From Polyangiaceae bacterium (GTDB lineage: Bacteria > Myxococcota_A > Polyangia > Polyangiales > Polyangiaceae): a stretch of DNA of 64,000 nucleotides. How positions within the stretch are numbered: the first letter of the stretch is position 1; each line of letters starts with the position of its first letter. Below, piece by piece: positions 8,865 to 18,384 of the stretch. The translations under genes and the position numbers were made by a program. The notes beneath the pieces were generated by a model. That model worked only from the letters and a program-made list of their open reading frames with translations. It was not told the origin of the DNA and did not search any database. The DNA is taken from contig JAKLKA010000016.1 in the NCBI GenBank assembly GCA_023150915.1, positions 1 through 64,000 on the forward strand, in the 5' to 3' direction.

Positions 8865-9671
8865 GTGGCGCCGGTCTCGCTCGCCGAGCTTCTCCTCGCG
8901 CTGATGGTGTCGCACGGGCACCCCGGGCGCTCTCCGTACTCGCGAGAGGTGGTGCCCGAGTGTGGCACCGATCCCAAGGTGGCCACCTGCGAGCTCGCGC
9001 CGCCGTGCAGCGAACCGGCGCCGGCGTGTCGCCCGCCTGCGTACTCGAGCGCGCGGGGCGGCTGGGCACGGCTCGAGACCCGCAGCGCCGCGCTCCGCCG
9101 CTTCGCGGGGGTCGCGCGCGCGCTTTCGGGTACCGCGTCGCGCTTGATGGACTGCGCCGAGCCGCGCTGCGAGCCCATCGACTGGCCCGGGTCCCGGCGG
9201 TCGCTGGCGCTGGCCACGCTCACCGTGGCGCTCCACGAGTCGGGGCTGCGCGAAGACGTCGAGTTCGGGTACCCCCCGCTCGGCCGCGGCCCGAACAAAG
9301 AAGCGTGCCTGGTTCAGGTCGCGCTCGATCAAGGGCCCCGCGTTGCCTCGTGGATCGCGCCCGACCAGCGGGATCCGATCATCGCCAGCCCGACCCGCCG
9401 AGAGGCCTTTGCGCAGTCGCTGCTCGGGGACTCGCCCGAGGCGCTGGGCCGCTGCTTCGAAGTCGGCATGCGCCTGCTCGCTCGCGCGCGGCGGGGCTGC
9501 AGCGGCGCCGGCGTGGACTGGGACTTCGGCATGTTCAGCCTGTACGGCGGCGGTCGCAGCTGCCGCGTGCCGACCATCGGCCGGACGCGAACCAAGACGT
9601 TTCGCACGCTGGCTGCCGACAAGCCCGCGCTGGCGCCCGACCTGGAAAAACTGCTGCGCGACCCTGTGTAA
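8865..9671 (+). CDS. Uncharacterised protein with a lysozyme-like ALHESG segment
   Basis: 268 residues from a GTG at 8865. The N-terminus is hydrophobic only over about 12 residues (SLAELLLALMVSH), so export is possible but not certain. Eight or more cysteines suggest disulfides and life outside the cytoplasm. LATLTVALHESGL has the helix-Glu-Ser pattern seen around the catalytic Glu of lytic transglycosylases, and a later SLYGGGRSC could line the same cleft; this resemblance is weak and I give no enzyme name. It lies 74 bases after pfkA and 72 before glnB, same strand, and could share a transcript with either. Confidence 0.65.
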   Translation: MAPVSLAELLLALMVSHGHPGRSPYSREVVPECGTDPKVATCELAPPCSEPAPACRPPAYSSARGGWARLETRSAALRRFAGVARALSGTASRLMDCAEPRCEPIDWPGSRRSLALATLTVALHESGLREDVEFGYPPLGRGPNKEACLVQVALDQGPRVASWIAPDQRDPIIASPTRREAFAQSLLGDSPEALGRCFEVGMRLLARARRGCSGAGVDWDFGMFSLYGGGRSCRVPTIGRTRTKTFRTLAADKPALAPDLEKLLRDPV

Positions 9672-10082
<411 letters not shown>

Positions 10083-10142
10083 GGTGGAGCCCACGGCTCT
10101 ACGACGACGATTGACGACGGGCCCAGAGCCCGAGGAGAAACC

Positions 10143-11561
10143 ATGCCCATGAACCCCAAGGATGTCATCGAATTCGGCAAGAAGAACGGCGCGGTGATGG
10201 TCGATCTCAAGTTCATCGACCTGCCCGGCAAGTGGCAGCACACCTCGGTCCCGTTCGACCGCCTCGAGGTTGAGAGCTTCGAGGACGGGTTCGGGTTCGA
10301 CGGCTCGTCGATCCGCGGCTTCCAGCCCATCAACCAGAGCGACATGCTCTTGATCCCCGACCCGGCCACGGCGGTGATGGACCCGTTCACCAAGCACCCG
10401 ACGCTGAGCTTGCTGTGCACGGTGCAGGACACGATCACGCGCCAGAACTATTCGCGTGACCCGCGCCACATCGCCAAGAAGGCCGAGGCGTATCTCAAGA
10501 GCACGGGTCTGGCCGACACCTGCTTCTTCGGGCCCGAGGCCGAGTTCTTCATCTTCGACGACGTTCGCTTCGACGCCAGCGGGCATGAGGCGTACTTCCG
10601 CATCGATTCGGTGGAGGCGGACTGGAACACCGGCCGCGACGAGGGCCCCAACCTGGGCCACAAGATCCGCCACAAGGAGGGTTACTTCCCGGTCTCGCCG
10701 CAGGACACCCAGATGGACCTGCGTACCGACATCTGCCTGACCATGAAGCAGGTCGGGATCGAGGTCGAGGTGAGCCACCACGAGGTGGCCACCGCCGGTC
10801 AGGGCGAGATCGACATGAAGTACGACAGCCTGGTGCGCTGCGCGGACAAACTGATGTGGTTCAAGCACATCGTGAAGAACGTCTCGCACAAGAATGGCAA
10901 GACCGCGACCTTCATGCCCAAGCCGATGTTCGGTGACAACGGCAACGGCATGCACGTTCACCAGTCGCTGTGGGCCGAGGGCAAGCCGCTCTTCGCCGGC
11001 GACGGCTATGCCGGCATGTCCGACATGGCGCTGTTCTACATCGGCGGCATCTTGAAGCACGCCCGCAGCCTGGCGGCGCTCACCAACCCCACCACCAACA
11101 GCTACAAGCGCCTGGTCCCGGGGTACGAGGCCCCGGTGAACCTGGCGTACTCCAGCCGCAACCGGTCGGCGGCCATCCGCATCTCGACCTATTCGCCGTC
11201 GCCCAAAGCACGGCGCATCGAAGTGCGCTTCCCCGACCCCACCGGCAACCCGTACATCATCTTCGCCGCGATGATGATGGCCGGTCTCGACGGCATCCAG
11301 AACAAGATCGATCCGGGTGACCCGCTGGACAAGGACATCTACTCGCTCTCACCCGAAGAGCTGAAAGACGTGCCGCACATGCCGGCATCGCTCGAAGAGA
11401 GCCTGGACGCCCTCGAACGCGACCACCAGTACCTGCTCAAGGGCGACGTCTTCACCAAGGACGTGGTCAGCATGTGGCTCGAGTACAAGCGCGAGAACGA
11501 CCTGAAGCTCTCGCGGCTGCACCCGACGCCGATGGAGTACTTCCTGTACTACGACATCTGA
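10143..11561 (+). CDS. glnA: Glutamine synthetase type I
   Basis: 472 residues, the type I-beta length. It makes glutamine from glutamate, ammonia and ATP as a dodecamer. Visible signatures include FDGSSIRGF, the metal-binding GPEAEFF, the [10 protein letters not shown] loop, [16 protein letters not shown], and [14 protein letters not shown] near the C-terminus. Tyr400 in [10 protein letters not shown] matches the adenylylated Tyr397 of the E. coli enzyme, so activity control by GlnE-type adenylylation is likely. GAGGAG stands seven bases ahead of the ATG. Its place just downstream of glnB points to joint control by nitrogen status. Confidence 0.99.
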   Translation: MPMNPKDVIEFGKKNGAVMVDLKFIDLPGKWQHTSVPFDRLEVESFEDGFGFDGSSIRGFQPINQSDMLLIPDPATAVMDPFTKHPTLSLLCTVQDTITRQNYSRDPRHIAKKAEAYLKSTGLADTCFFGPEAEFFIFDDVRFDASGHEAYFRIDSVEADWNTGRDEGPNLGHKIRHKEGYFPVSPQDTQMDLRTDICLTMKQVGIEVEVSHHEVATAGQGEIDMKYDSLVRCADKLMWFKHIVKNVSHKNGKTATFMPKPMFGDNGNGMHVHQSLWAEGKPLFAGDGYAGMSDMALFYIGGILKHARSLAALTNPTTNSYKRLVPGYEAPVNLAYSSRNRSAAIRISTYSPSPKARRIEVRFPDPTGNPYIIFAAMMMAGLDGIQNKIDPGDPLDKDIYSLSPEELKDVPHMPASLEESLDALERDHQYLLKGDVFTKDVVSMWLEYKRENDLKLSRLHPTPMEYFLYYDI

Positions 11562-11603
11562 GCGTCGCACCGCGCTGGGCCAGGTTGCTCGGCGTTCGGA
11601 AGA

Positions 11604-11705
11604 ACCGCCAAGGTCGCCAGCGAGGACGCCAAGGTCGCCAGGGAGTTTCAGGCTTTCTGAGCTCAGAACTCACGGCGCCCTTGGCGTTCTTGGCGCCGTG
11701 GCGGT
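11604..11705. repeat. Imperfect inverted repeat built of GCCAAG/GCCA modules after glnA
   Basis: The left arm (about 11604-11650) and right arm (about 11664-11705) are imperfect reverse complements: each holds an ACCGCCA core, two CGCCAAGG-like modules and an AGTT end, with the palindrome TGAGCTCA near the centre. The gene-free stretch around it (11562-11885, 324 bases) shows nothing else. It could fold into a long hairpin after glnA, serving as a terminator or processing site, or be a dispersed REP-like element. Whether it recurs elsewhere in the genome cannot be seen here. Confidence 0.7.
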
Positions 11706-11885
11706 CGAGCTCAGCGTGGCTGCCGGCTTTTCCGAGGCCGCTGCAGGAACGGGCGCCCTTTGCGCTCTGCCGGGCGCCGTGGCGGATCTGTTCCGGCGCG
11801 CGGAGGGGGCAGGAGGGCACACCGGCCTACATCGGCGCCCTGGACGCGGGTGGGCGCCTCCTGTGATACCGTTCACCTTCCCGAA

Positions 11886-12782
11886 GTGGCAGGCGACGAT
11901 CTGTTCGAGACCACGGTGGAGGTCACCGTCACCCGCGACTTCACGCGCTCGTGGCGCAAGAGCTCGCCGGGCCAGGCTTTCCTGGTGGTGATCGCCGGGC
12001 CGCGCCTGGGTCACCGCGTGCTGCTGGGGGAAGAGACGCTCGACATCGGGCGTGGCGTGGGTTGCGGGTTCCAGCTGGATCTGGACAGCGTGAGCCGCCT
12101 GCACGCCCGCGTGCGCTGGGACGGCACGCGCCACTTCATCCAAGATCTGCGCTCGACCAATGGCACGTACGTCAACGAAAACCGGGTGTCCGAGCACCCC
12201 CTGGCAGACAGCGACCGGGTCGGCATCGGGAAGGTGCTGCTGAAGTACCTGTCCGGCAGCAATGTCGAGGCGGCCTACCACGAAGAGATCCAGCGCCTGA
12301 TGCGCTACGACGGTCTCACCGGCATCTTCAATCGCAGCCACTTCGACGAGACGCTGCACAACGTGATCTGGCGCGCACGCTTCGACGGCTCGCCGGTGAG
12401 CCTGATCGCCTTCGATCTCGACCACTTCAAGACCATCAACGACACCCACGGTCACCCGGCCGGTGACGCCGTCTTGCGCCAAGCGTCGGCGGTGGTCTCG
12501 CAGGTGGTGCCGCCGGGGGCGGTGTTCGCCCGCACCGGCGGCGAAGAGTTCGCGGTGCTCTGCCCCGGCGTGCCGGCGGCCCAGGCCTGGCAGCTGGCCG
12601 AGCACATTCGCCGGGTGATCGAGGCCTCAGCGTTCTCGGCCGAGGGCAATCGCATCCCGGTCACGGTCAGCGTGGGCGTGGCCGAGCGCGCGCCGACCGA
12701 TCAGGCCCCCGACGCGCTCTACGAGCGGGCCGACACCCAGCTCTACGCGGCGAAGAACGCCGGGCGTAACTGCGTGCGCTGA
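11886..12782 (+). CDS. FHA-GGDEF diguanylate cyclase
   Basis: About 298 residues from a GTG at 11886; an in-frame ATG at 11760 would add a basic, low-quality N-terminus, so I prefer the later start. An FHA domain (about 35-122) shows IGRG, SRLHARV and STNGTYVN, the phosphothreonine-binding signature. A GGDEF domain follows with LTGIFNR, FDLDHFKTIND and the active-site signature GGEEF (218-222), so it should make cyclic di-GMP. No RxxD inhibitory site is present five residues before GGEEF. The fusion suggests that phosphorylated partners of Ser/Thr kinases recruit or activate the cyclase. No membrane segment is seen. Confidence 0.93.
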   Translation: MAGDDLFETTVEVTVTRDFTRSWRKSSPGQAFLVVIAGPRLGHRVLLGEETLDIGRGVGCGFQLDLDSVSRLHARVRWDGTRHFIQDLRSTNGTYVNENRVSEHPLADSDRVGIGKVLLKYLSGSNVEAAYHEEIQRLMRYDGLTGIFNRSHFDETLHNVIWRARFDGSPVSLIAFDLDHFKTINDTHGHPAGDAVLRQASAVVSQVVPPGAVFARTGGEEFAVLCPGVPAAQAWQLAEHIRRVIEASAFSAEGNRIPVTVSVGVAERAPTDQAPDALYERADTQLYAAKNAGRNCVR

Positions 12783-12794
12783 GCCGCGCAAGCG

Positions 12795-14087
12795 CTACTT
12801 CGGCGTCGGCACGGGCTTGGTGCTGGTGCCCGTGGCCTCGTCGGCGCTGAACACGAAGTTGTCGACCAGCACGGTCGAGTCCAGCACGTGATCGCCGGCG
12901 TCCCAGATGGCGAAGCGCAGCGTGATCTCGCTGCCGGGCGTGACCGGCGACTTGGTCTCGAGCCAGCCGGTGGCGGCGTGGTCGTCCCACTGCGTGGTGT
13001 CTTTGCCGAAGCCCGTGCCCTGAAGAATGCCGGTGCCCAGCGAACAGGGGAAGGTCTTCACGTCGGCCTGGCACGGCGGGCCGCTGTCGCAGCCGCAGGC
13101 GTCCACGAAGCCGTTGTTCACGCTGACCGGGTTGCCCTGACTGTCGAACGAGATGTTGCCCAGCTTGGCGTTCGGCGGCGCGGGGCTCTGCAGCACCACG
13201 AACGAGTCGTTGAAGCTCGAGCAGACATAGTCGGGCCACTCGTAGGTGTAGAAGTTGAAGTTGAACGAGAAGCTCTTGGCGTTGGTGGGAACGCGCAGCT
13301 TCACCTCGAGGGCCGCCGGGTCGTTGGCCGTGGTGCCGGTGGTGTTGTTCCCGGGGCAGCTGGGCGAATCCACGGGGAAACCCGCCGGGGGCGGGCTCTC
13401 GGTGTTCATGTCTTCGCCGCCCACGTCGGCGTAATCCGAGTCCGTGGGCTCGCGCGCGGTGCCGCTGGAAAGCCCCAGCATGCGCTTGCCCTCTTGGCAG
13501 TTCACGTTGGGCCCGAACTTGGGCAGCATGCCGTGACCCAGGTCGTTCATCCCGGGCGAGCCGTCGGCCATCACCCACTTGGCCTCGAGCACCCCCCACT
13601 TCTTGTCGCCGGCCGTGGCCTTCTGGCACAAGCCCATGGCGCGCGCGCCGTTCAGCGGATCGTTGTCGCCCACGCCGGTGATGACCGAGTCGCAGTCCAC
13701 CGGGGTGTCGTCCGGCTTGCCGTTGCAGTCTTCGTCGACGTTGTTCTTGGCCACGTCGTAGGCGCCGGGGTTGGCGTTGGCGTCGCAGTCGTTGCAGTCC
13801 CCATCTTGGGTGGAAAACCCGTCTTTGTCTTTGTCCTCGGTCGGGCCCGAGGTGCAGTTCACCGTGCCACCGCCGGTGGCGCCGCCACCGTCGATGATCA
13901 GGCCCCCGCCGTTGCCGCCGAAGCTGACGGCCCCGCTGCCGCCCACGTTGCCTGCGTTGCCGCTGCCGCCTGCGCCGCCGCCGCCGCCGGTGGCGCCCCC
14001 GCCGCCGGTGCTGGCGGTGCAGGCAGCCAACGCGACCGCCACCAGGGCACCGGTGGCCACGAAGCTGAGGGTTCGATGGTGTTTCAT
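12795..14087 (-). CDS. Surface lipoprotein, MopE-like metal-binding motif plus choice-of-anchor-L-like domain (copy 1)
   Basis: 430 residues. A signal peptide ends at the lipobox ALAAC (Cys23), followed by about 50 Gly-rich residues. Next comes a DxDG/DCND/NPGAYD/NNVDEDCNG block (about residues 85-125), the Cys/Asp-rich putative metal-binding motif of the MopE family. The remaining 300 residues begin with NGARAMGLCQ and WGVLEAKWV, contain MLGLSSGTAR, and end with a beta-sandwich-like stretch (LRFAIWDAGDHVLDSTVLVDNFVF). This resembles choice-of-anchor L domains; binding partner unknown. It is the last of three tandem homologues on this strand, seven bases after copy 2, so probably co-transcribed with it. 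Confidence 0.85.
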   Translation of the reverse strand: MKHHRTLSFVATGALVAVALAACTASTGGGGATGGGGGAGGSGNAGNVGGSGAVSFGGNGGGLIIDGGGATGGGTVNCTSGPTEDKDKDGFSTQDGDCNDCDANANPGAYDVAKNNVDEDCNGKPDDTPVDCDSVITGVGDNDPLNGARAMGLCQKATAGDKKWGVLEAKWVMADGSPGMNDLGHGMLPKFGPNVNCQEGKRMLGLSSGTAREPTDSDYADVGGEDMNTESPPPAGFPVDSPSCPGNNTTGTTANDPAALEVKLRVPTNAKSFSFNFNFYTYEWPDYVCSSFNDSFVVLQSPAPPNAKLGNISFDSQGNPVSVNNGFVDACGCDSGPPCQADVKTFPCSLGTGILQGTGFGKDTTQWDDHAATGWLETKSPVTPGSEITLRFAIWDAGDHVLDSTVLVDNFVFSADEATGTSTKPVPTPK

Positions 14088-14094
14088 GGGTGTG

Positions 14095-15393
14095 TCACTT
14101 CGGAGTGGGGACGGGTTTGGTGGTCGAGCCGCCGGTGGCCTCTTCCGCGCTGAACACGAACTTGTCGATCAGCACCGTGGAATCGAGCACGTGGTCGCCG
14201 GCGTCCCAGATGGCGAAGCGCAACGTGACCTCGCTGCCCGGGGTGACGGGCGACTTGGTCTCGAGCCAGCCGGTGGCGGCGTGCGGATAGGTGATCGGCT
14301 CGGCAAAGCCCGTGCCCTCGAGGATCTTGGTCCCGAGCGAACAGTTGAAGGTCTTGCCTTTGACGGCGCAGGGCGCGCCGGTGGAGCAACCACACGCTTC
14401 GAGGAAGGCGTTGTTCACGCTCACCGGGTTGCCCTGGCTGTCGAACGAGATGTTGCCCAGGGCGGCGTTCGGCGGCGCCGGGGTCTGCAGCGCGGCGAAG
14501 AAGTCGTTGTAGCTGGAGCAGACGAAGCCCGGCCACTCGTAGGTGTAGAAGTTGAAGTTGAAGCTGAAGCTCTTGGCGTTGGTGGGGACGCGGATCTTCA
14601 CCTCGAGCGCCGCCGGGTCGTTGGCGGGCTTGCCGGTGGTGGTGACGCCCGGGCAGGTGGGCGTGTCGATGGGGAACTGCGGCGATGGCGGCGCGCTGGT
14701 CGTCTTCATGTCGGCGCCGCTGACGTTCTGATAGCCCGGGTCGGTGGGCTGGCGCGCGGTGCCGCTCGACAGCACCAGCATGCGCTTGCCTTCTTGAACG
14801 TTGACGTTGGGGCCGAAGGCGGTGAGCAGGCCGTGGCTCAGATCGTTCATGCCGGGGGTGCCGTCGGCCTTGATGTACTTCACCTCGAGCACGCCCCACT
14901 TCTTGTCGCTCGCCGTGGCTTGCTGGCACAGGCCCATGGCGCGGGCGCCGTTCATCGCGTCGTTGTCGGCCAGATCGGTGATGGCGCCGTCGCAATCCAC
15001 CGGTGCGTCGTCGGCCTTGCCGTTGCAGTCCTCGTCCACGTTGTTCCCGGCCACGTCGTAGGCGCCCGCGTTGGCGTTGGGGTCGCAGTCGTTGCAGTCG
15101 CCGTCTTGCTTGGTCTGGCCGTCCTTGTCCTTGTCTTCGGTGGGACCCGAGTCGCAGCTGGGCCCGCCGCCGCCAGTGCCGGGTCCCGAGTCGATGACCA
15201 ACCCGCCGCCGCTGCCGCCCGAGCCGCTGGCGCCGCCGACGTTCATGCCACCGCCGCCGCCGGAACCGGCAGCGCCGCCGGCCGAGGTGCCGCCGGTGAA
15301 AAGGTCGTCACCGCCCGAGCTGGTGCCGCTGCACGCGCTCGCAAGAAAACTGACCACGACGACCGAAGAAAACACCAGGCTCTCACGAATCAT
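14095..15393 (-). CDS. Surface lipoprotein, MopE-like plus choice-of-anchor-L-like domain (copy 2)
   Basis: About 432 residues from the ATG at 15393, which gives a clean signal peptide ending in LASAC (Cys21). It has the same order as copy 1: a Gly-rich spacer, an intact DKDG/DGDCNDCD/NPNAN-type acidic Cys motif, and a long beta-rich domain with MGLCQ, WGVLEVKYI, MLVLSSGTAR and WLETKSPVTPGSEVTLRF. It is clearly the closest relative of copy 1; most blocks after the spacer line up without large gaps, pointing to a fairly recent tandem duplication. The function is unknown, but anchoring at the outer membrane and metal-stabilised display outside the cell are the reasonable inferences. Confidence 0.85.
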   Translation of the reverse strand: MIRESLVFSSVVVVSFLASACSGTSSGGDDLFTGGTSAGGAAGSGGGGGMNVGGASGSGGSGGGLVIDSGPGTGGGGPSCDSGPTEDKDKDGQTKQDGDCNDCDPNANAGAYDVAGNNVDEDCNGKADDAPVDCDGAITDLADNDAMNGARAMGLCQQATASDKKWGVLEVKYIKADGTPGMNDLSHGLLTAFGPNVNVQEGKRMLVLSSGTARQPTDPGYQNVSGADMKTTSAPPSPQFPIDTPTCPGVTTTGKPANDPAALEVKIRVPTNAKSFSFNFNFYTYEWPGFVCSSYNDFFAALQTPAPPNAALGNISFDSQGNPVSVNNAFLEACGCSTGAPCAVKGKTFNCSLGTKILEGTGFAEPITYPHAATGWLETKSPVTPGSEVTLRFAIWDAGDHVLDSTVLIDKFVFSAEEATGGSTTKPVPTPK

Positions 15394-15510
15394 TTCGCAC
15401 CTCGGGAGCGGAGCCCGCACGCTCCGCGCTGAAGACAGTTTACTGGAACAACGTGGCTGGTCGACCCGTGTGGATTACGGATCGTGCGGCGCACGTGCGC
15501 CGCGCGTGCG

Positions 15511-16722
15511 TCACTTCGGAACGGGAACCGGGTTGGTCACGGGGATGTCGCCGCCTTCGGTCGACCAGGTGAAGTTGTCGATCAACACCGTGGAGTCCAG
15601 AACGGGATCCCCCATGTCCCAGATGGCGAAGCGCAGCGTGAACTCGCTGCCGCCAGAGACGGGCGAGACCGTCTCGAGCCAGCCGGTGGCGGCGTGCAAT
15701 TGCCCGAGCGGGTCTGTCGGATCGGCGCCGAACCCCGTTCCGTCGAGCTGCGCCGTGCCGAGCGCACACGGGAAGGTTTTGCCCTTGGCTGTCTGGGGCT
15801 GGCAGACCTCGAGGAACCCGTTGTTCACGCTGACGGGATTCTTCTGTGAGTCGAACGAGATGTTCCCCTGCAGCGCGCTGGGCGGCGCGGGGCTCTGCAG
15901 CGCGACGAAGAAGTCGTTGTACTGAGAGCAGACATAGACCGGGAACTCGAAGGTGTAGAAGTCGAAGTTGAACTTGAAGCTCTTGGCGTTGAGCGGGGCC
16001 TTGATCTTCAGCTCCAGCGCCACCGGGTTCCAGGCTTTCTTGTCGTTGGCGGTCTGAACGCCCGGACACGACGGAGAGTCGATGGGGAATCCGGGGGGCA
16101 CCGTGCCCATGGACTTCGCGTCGAAACCACCGGGGGACTGATAGCCCGAATCGCTGGGCTGGCGGGCGGTGCCACTGGAGAGCCCGAGCATGCGCGTGCC
16201 CTCTTGCGCGTTCACGTTGGGCCCGAATTTCGCCAAGAGCCCATGCTGAAGCGGGTTCACCGGGGGAGCGGTGCTCTCCGGCGCGCCGTCGGCCTTCACG
16301 TATTTGGCTTCGATCACGCCCCACTTCACACCATCAGAGACCTGACACAGGCCGATGGCCCGTGCTGCATTCATCGGGTCGTTGTCCTCGACCTTGGTGA
16401 TGGCCGAGTCGCAGTTCGCCGGCGGGCCGTTGTCGGCCGTGCCGTCGCAGTCGTCGTCTTTGCCGTTGCCGGGGATGTCGATGGCGCCGGGCTCGGGCTT
16501 GCCGGGGGTGCACGTCCAGCCGGGGCTGCCCCCACCGCCGCTGCCCCCGTTGCCGTTGCCGCCGATGTTGAGGCCGCCGCCGGAGCCGCCGCCGCCACCG
16601 CCCACGCCGGCCGCGGCCGCCGTGCCGCCGTTGCTGTTGCCGGCGCCCGAGCAGCTGAGGGCTGCCGCGGCGATGATCACCAGACCGAAGGTTCCGAGTG
16701 CAGTCAGTGCCGAACGTGCCAT
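15511..16722 (-). CDS. Surface lipoprotein, choice-of-anchor-L-like domain with shortened metal motif (copy 3)
   Basis: About 403 residues from the ATG at 16722; the lipobox is AALSC (Cys24). It shares the beta-rich C-terminal domain with copies 1 and 2 (AIGLCQ, WGVIEAKYV, MLGLSSGTAR, WLETVSPVSGGSEFTLRFAIWD) but is more divergent. The acidic Cys motif is cut down: the first DKDG...DGDCND half is missing and only a PGAIDIPGNGKDDDCDGTADN-like remnant stays. A 117-base gap separates it from copy 2, so it may have its own transcript feeding into them. The 260 bases upstream, towards metK, hold no gene that I can recognise. Confidence 0.83.
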   Translation of the reverse strand: MARSALTALGTFGLVIIAAAALSCSGAGNSNGGTAAAAGVGGGGGGSGGGLNIGGNGNGGSGGGGSPGWTCTPGKPEPGAIDIPGNGKDDDCDGTADNGPPANCDSAITKVEDNDPMNAARAIGLCQVSDGVKWGVIEAKYVKADGAPESTAPPVNPLQHGLLAKFGPNVNAQEGTRMLGLSSGTARQPSDSGYQSPGGFDAKSMGTVPPGFPIDSPSCPGVQTANDKKAWNPVALELKIKAPLNAKSFKFNFDFYTFEFPVYVCSQYNDFFVALQSPAPPSALQGNISFDSQKNPVSVNNGFLEVCQPQTAKGKTFPCALGTAQLDGTGFGADPTDPLGQLHAATGWLETVSPVSGGSEFTLRFAIWDMGDPVLDSTVLIDNFTWSTEGGDIPVTNPVPVPK

Positions 16723-16982
16723 TGGACCATCCCGATTAAGTTGAGGTGCCCCTCGAGGCGAACCGAAGCTGGAGCCGTGCGAAGAGGTGTTGGCCGCATA
16801 GCCGAACACCACACGTGCCGAAGCACGTCGCGGCGGGCACTGCGAGGTTCAGGCGTCGCCGCCATCGGAAGGTAGCTGGCGAGGGGGGCCCTGTCACGCA
16901 GGACCCCACATGGACGCACAGCCGATGGCGGCCGCTCTGCCAGGGCCGACGGAATTTTTCGCCGGCAACGGACGGAACGACC

Positions 16983-18242
16983 TCAGGCGCGGGCTTGAGC
17001 CGAGGTCTTGGCGCGCGCCGGCTTCTTCTTCTTGCCGTGGCCGTTCGAGCCGTTCGCCGCGGCCTTGCGCTCGCCCTTGGCCTTGCCCGGGAGCAGATCG
17101 TCGGCCATTGCCTTCGCGCGCTCGGTGCTCTCCCAGGTGAACTCTTTGCGACCGAAGTGCCCGTAGGCGGCGGTCTTCGTGTAGATCGGGCGGAGCAGAT
17201 CGAGCTCTTCGATCAGCGCCTTGGGGCGCATGTCGAACTTGTCGGCCACGTACTTCTGCAGCGCCTCGTCCGAGATCACGCCGGTGCCGAAGGTGTGCAC
17301 GTACACTCCGACCGGCCGCGCCACGCCGATGGCGTACGCGACCTGGACCTCGACCTTGCGGGCGAGCTTGGCTGCCACGATGTTCTTCGCCACGTAGCGC
17401 GCGTAGTAGCAGGCCGAGCGATCGACCTTGCTCGGGTCCTTGCCGCTGAAAGCGCCGCCGCCGTGACGGCCCATGCCGCCGTAGGTGTCGACGATGATCT
17501 TGCGGCCGGTGAGGCCGGCGTCGCCGAACGGCCCGCCGATGACGAAGCGGCCGGTCGGGTTGATGAAGTACTTGGTGTTCTTGTCGAGCAGGTTGGCCGG
17601 CAAGCTCTTCTTCACGCAGAGCTCCATCACGGCTTCTTTCAGCGTCTTGTACTTCACGTCGGCGCTGTGCTGGGTCGATACCACCACCGCGTCGATGCGC
17701 TTCGGCCGGTCGTCTTCGTACTCGACCGTGACCTGGCTCTTGCTGTCGGGCCGCAAGAAGTCGACCTTGCCGGCCTTGCGCACCTCGGCCAGCTTCTTGA
17801 CCAGCTGGTGCGAGTACATGATCGGCGCGGGCATCAGCTCGGGCGTCTCGTCGCAGGCGTAGCCGAACATCAGGCCCTGATCGCCGGCGCCCTGCTCCTT
17901 GTGCATGCCCTCGCCCTCGGTCACACCCTGGCTGATGTCGGGCGACTGCGGCTCGATGGCGGCCAAGATGCCGCAGGTGTCGGCGTCGAAGCCCATGTCC
18001 GAGCTGGTGTAGCCGATGTCGCGAATCACCCCGCGGGCCAGCTTGCCGAAGTCGAGGTCGGCGGTGGTGGTGATCTCGCCCGCCACGACCACGAATCCCG
18101 TCTTGCACAGCGTCTCGCAAGCCACCCGGCTGCGTGGGTCGCGCTTCAAGCACGCGTCCAGGACTGCGTCTGAAATCTGATCGCAGAGCTTGTCGGGGTG
18201 GCCTTCGCTGACGGACTCGGACGTGAAGAGGTAACGACTCAT
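16983..18242 (-). CDS. metK: S-adenosylmethionine synthetase
   Basis: 419 residues. It makes S-adenosylmethionine from methionine and ATP in the cytoplasm. It starts with [23 protein letters not shown], here seen as SEGHPDK near residue 12, and carries the two family signatures [12 protein letters not shown] and [10 protein letters not shown] basic tail of about 35 residues (Lys/Ala/Gly-rich, ending [16 protein letters not shown]) extends beyond the normal end of the enzyme; such tails are common in myxobacterial housekeeping proteins. The leader region (18243-18384) was read for SAM- and SAH-riboswitch cores, and none was recognised. Confidence 0.98.
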   Translation of the reverse strand: MSRYLFTSESVSEGHPDKLCDQISDAVLDACLKRDPRSRVACETLCKTGFVVVAGEITTTADLDFGKLARGVIRDIGYTSSDMGFDADTCGILAAIEPQSPDISQGVTEGEGMHKEQGAGDQGLMFGYACDETPELMPAPIMYSHQLVKKLAEVRKAGKVDFLRPDSKSQVTVEYEDDRPKRIDAVVVSTQHSADVKYKTLKEAVMELCVKKSLPANLLDKNTKYFINPTGRFVIGGPFGDAGLTGRKIIVDTYGGMGRHGGGAFSGKDPSKVDRSACYYARYVAKNIVAAKLARKVEVQVAYAIGVARPVGVYVHTFGTGVISDEALQKYVADKFDMRPKALIEELDLLRPIYTKTAAYGHFGRKEFTWESTERAKAMADDLLPGKAKGERKAAANGSNGHGKKKKPARAKTSAQARA

Positions 18243-18384
18243 GGTGGCTCTCGTGTGATGCGTTCGCTCGCTCTCGCGTTCGCGGCGGCCAGAAGTGCCC
18301 GCGGGGCCCGCGAAAGGCGACGCACCCTAGCACCGGTCGTGGGCCCCTGCGCGCCCAAAACGCCCGCGCAAAAAAATCGGAGGT

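Noticed and set aside
9640-9660. A sigma-54 promoter for glnB
   Set aside because: Only a GG-N10-GC pattern fits, inside a coding region; such matches are common at this GC content. Mentioned only as a possibility in the glnB entry.
13771-15432. A 553-codon plus-strand frame across the lipoprotein triplet
   Set aside because: It spans the gap between two real minus-strand genes and reads as Val/Ala/Gly/Arg shadow.
18243-18384. A SAM or SAH riboswitch ahead of metK
   Set aside because: The leader does not show the conserved cores of the classes I can recognise.
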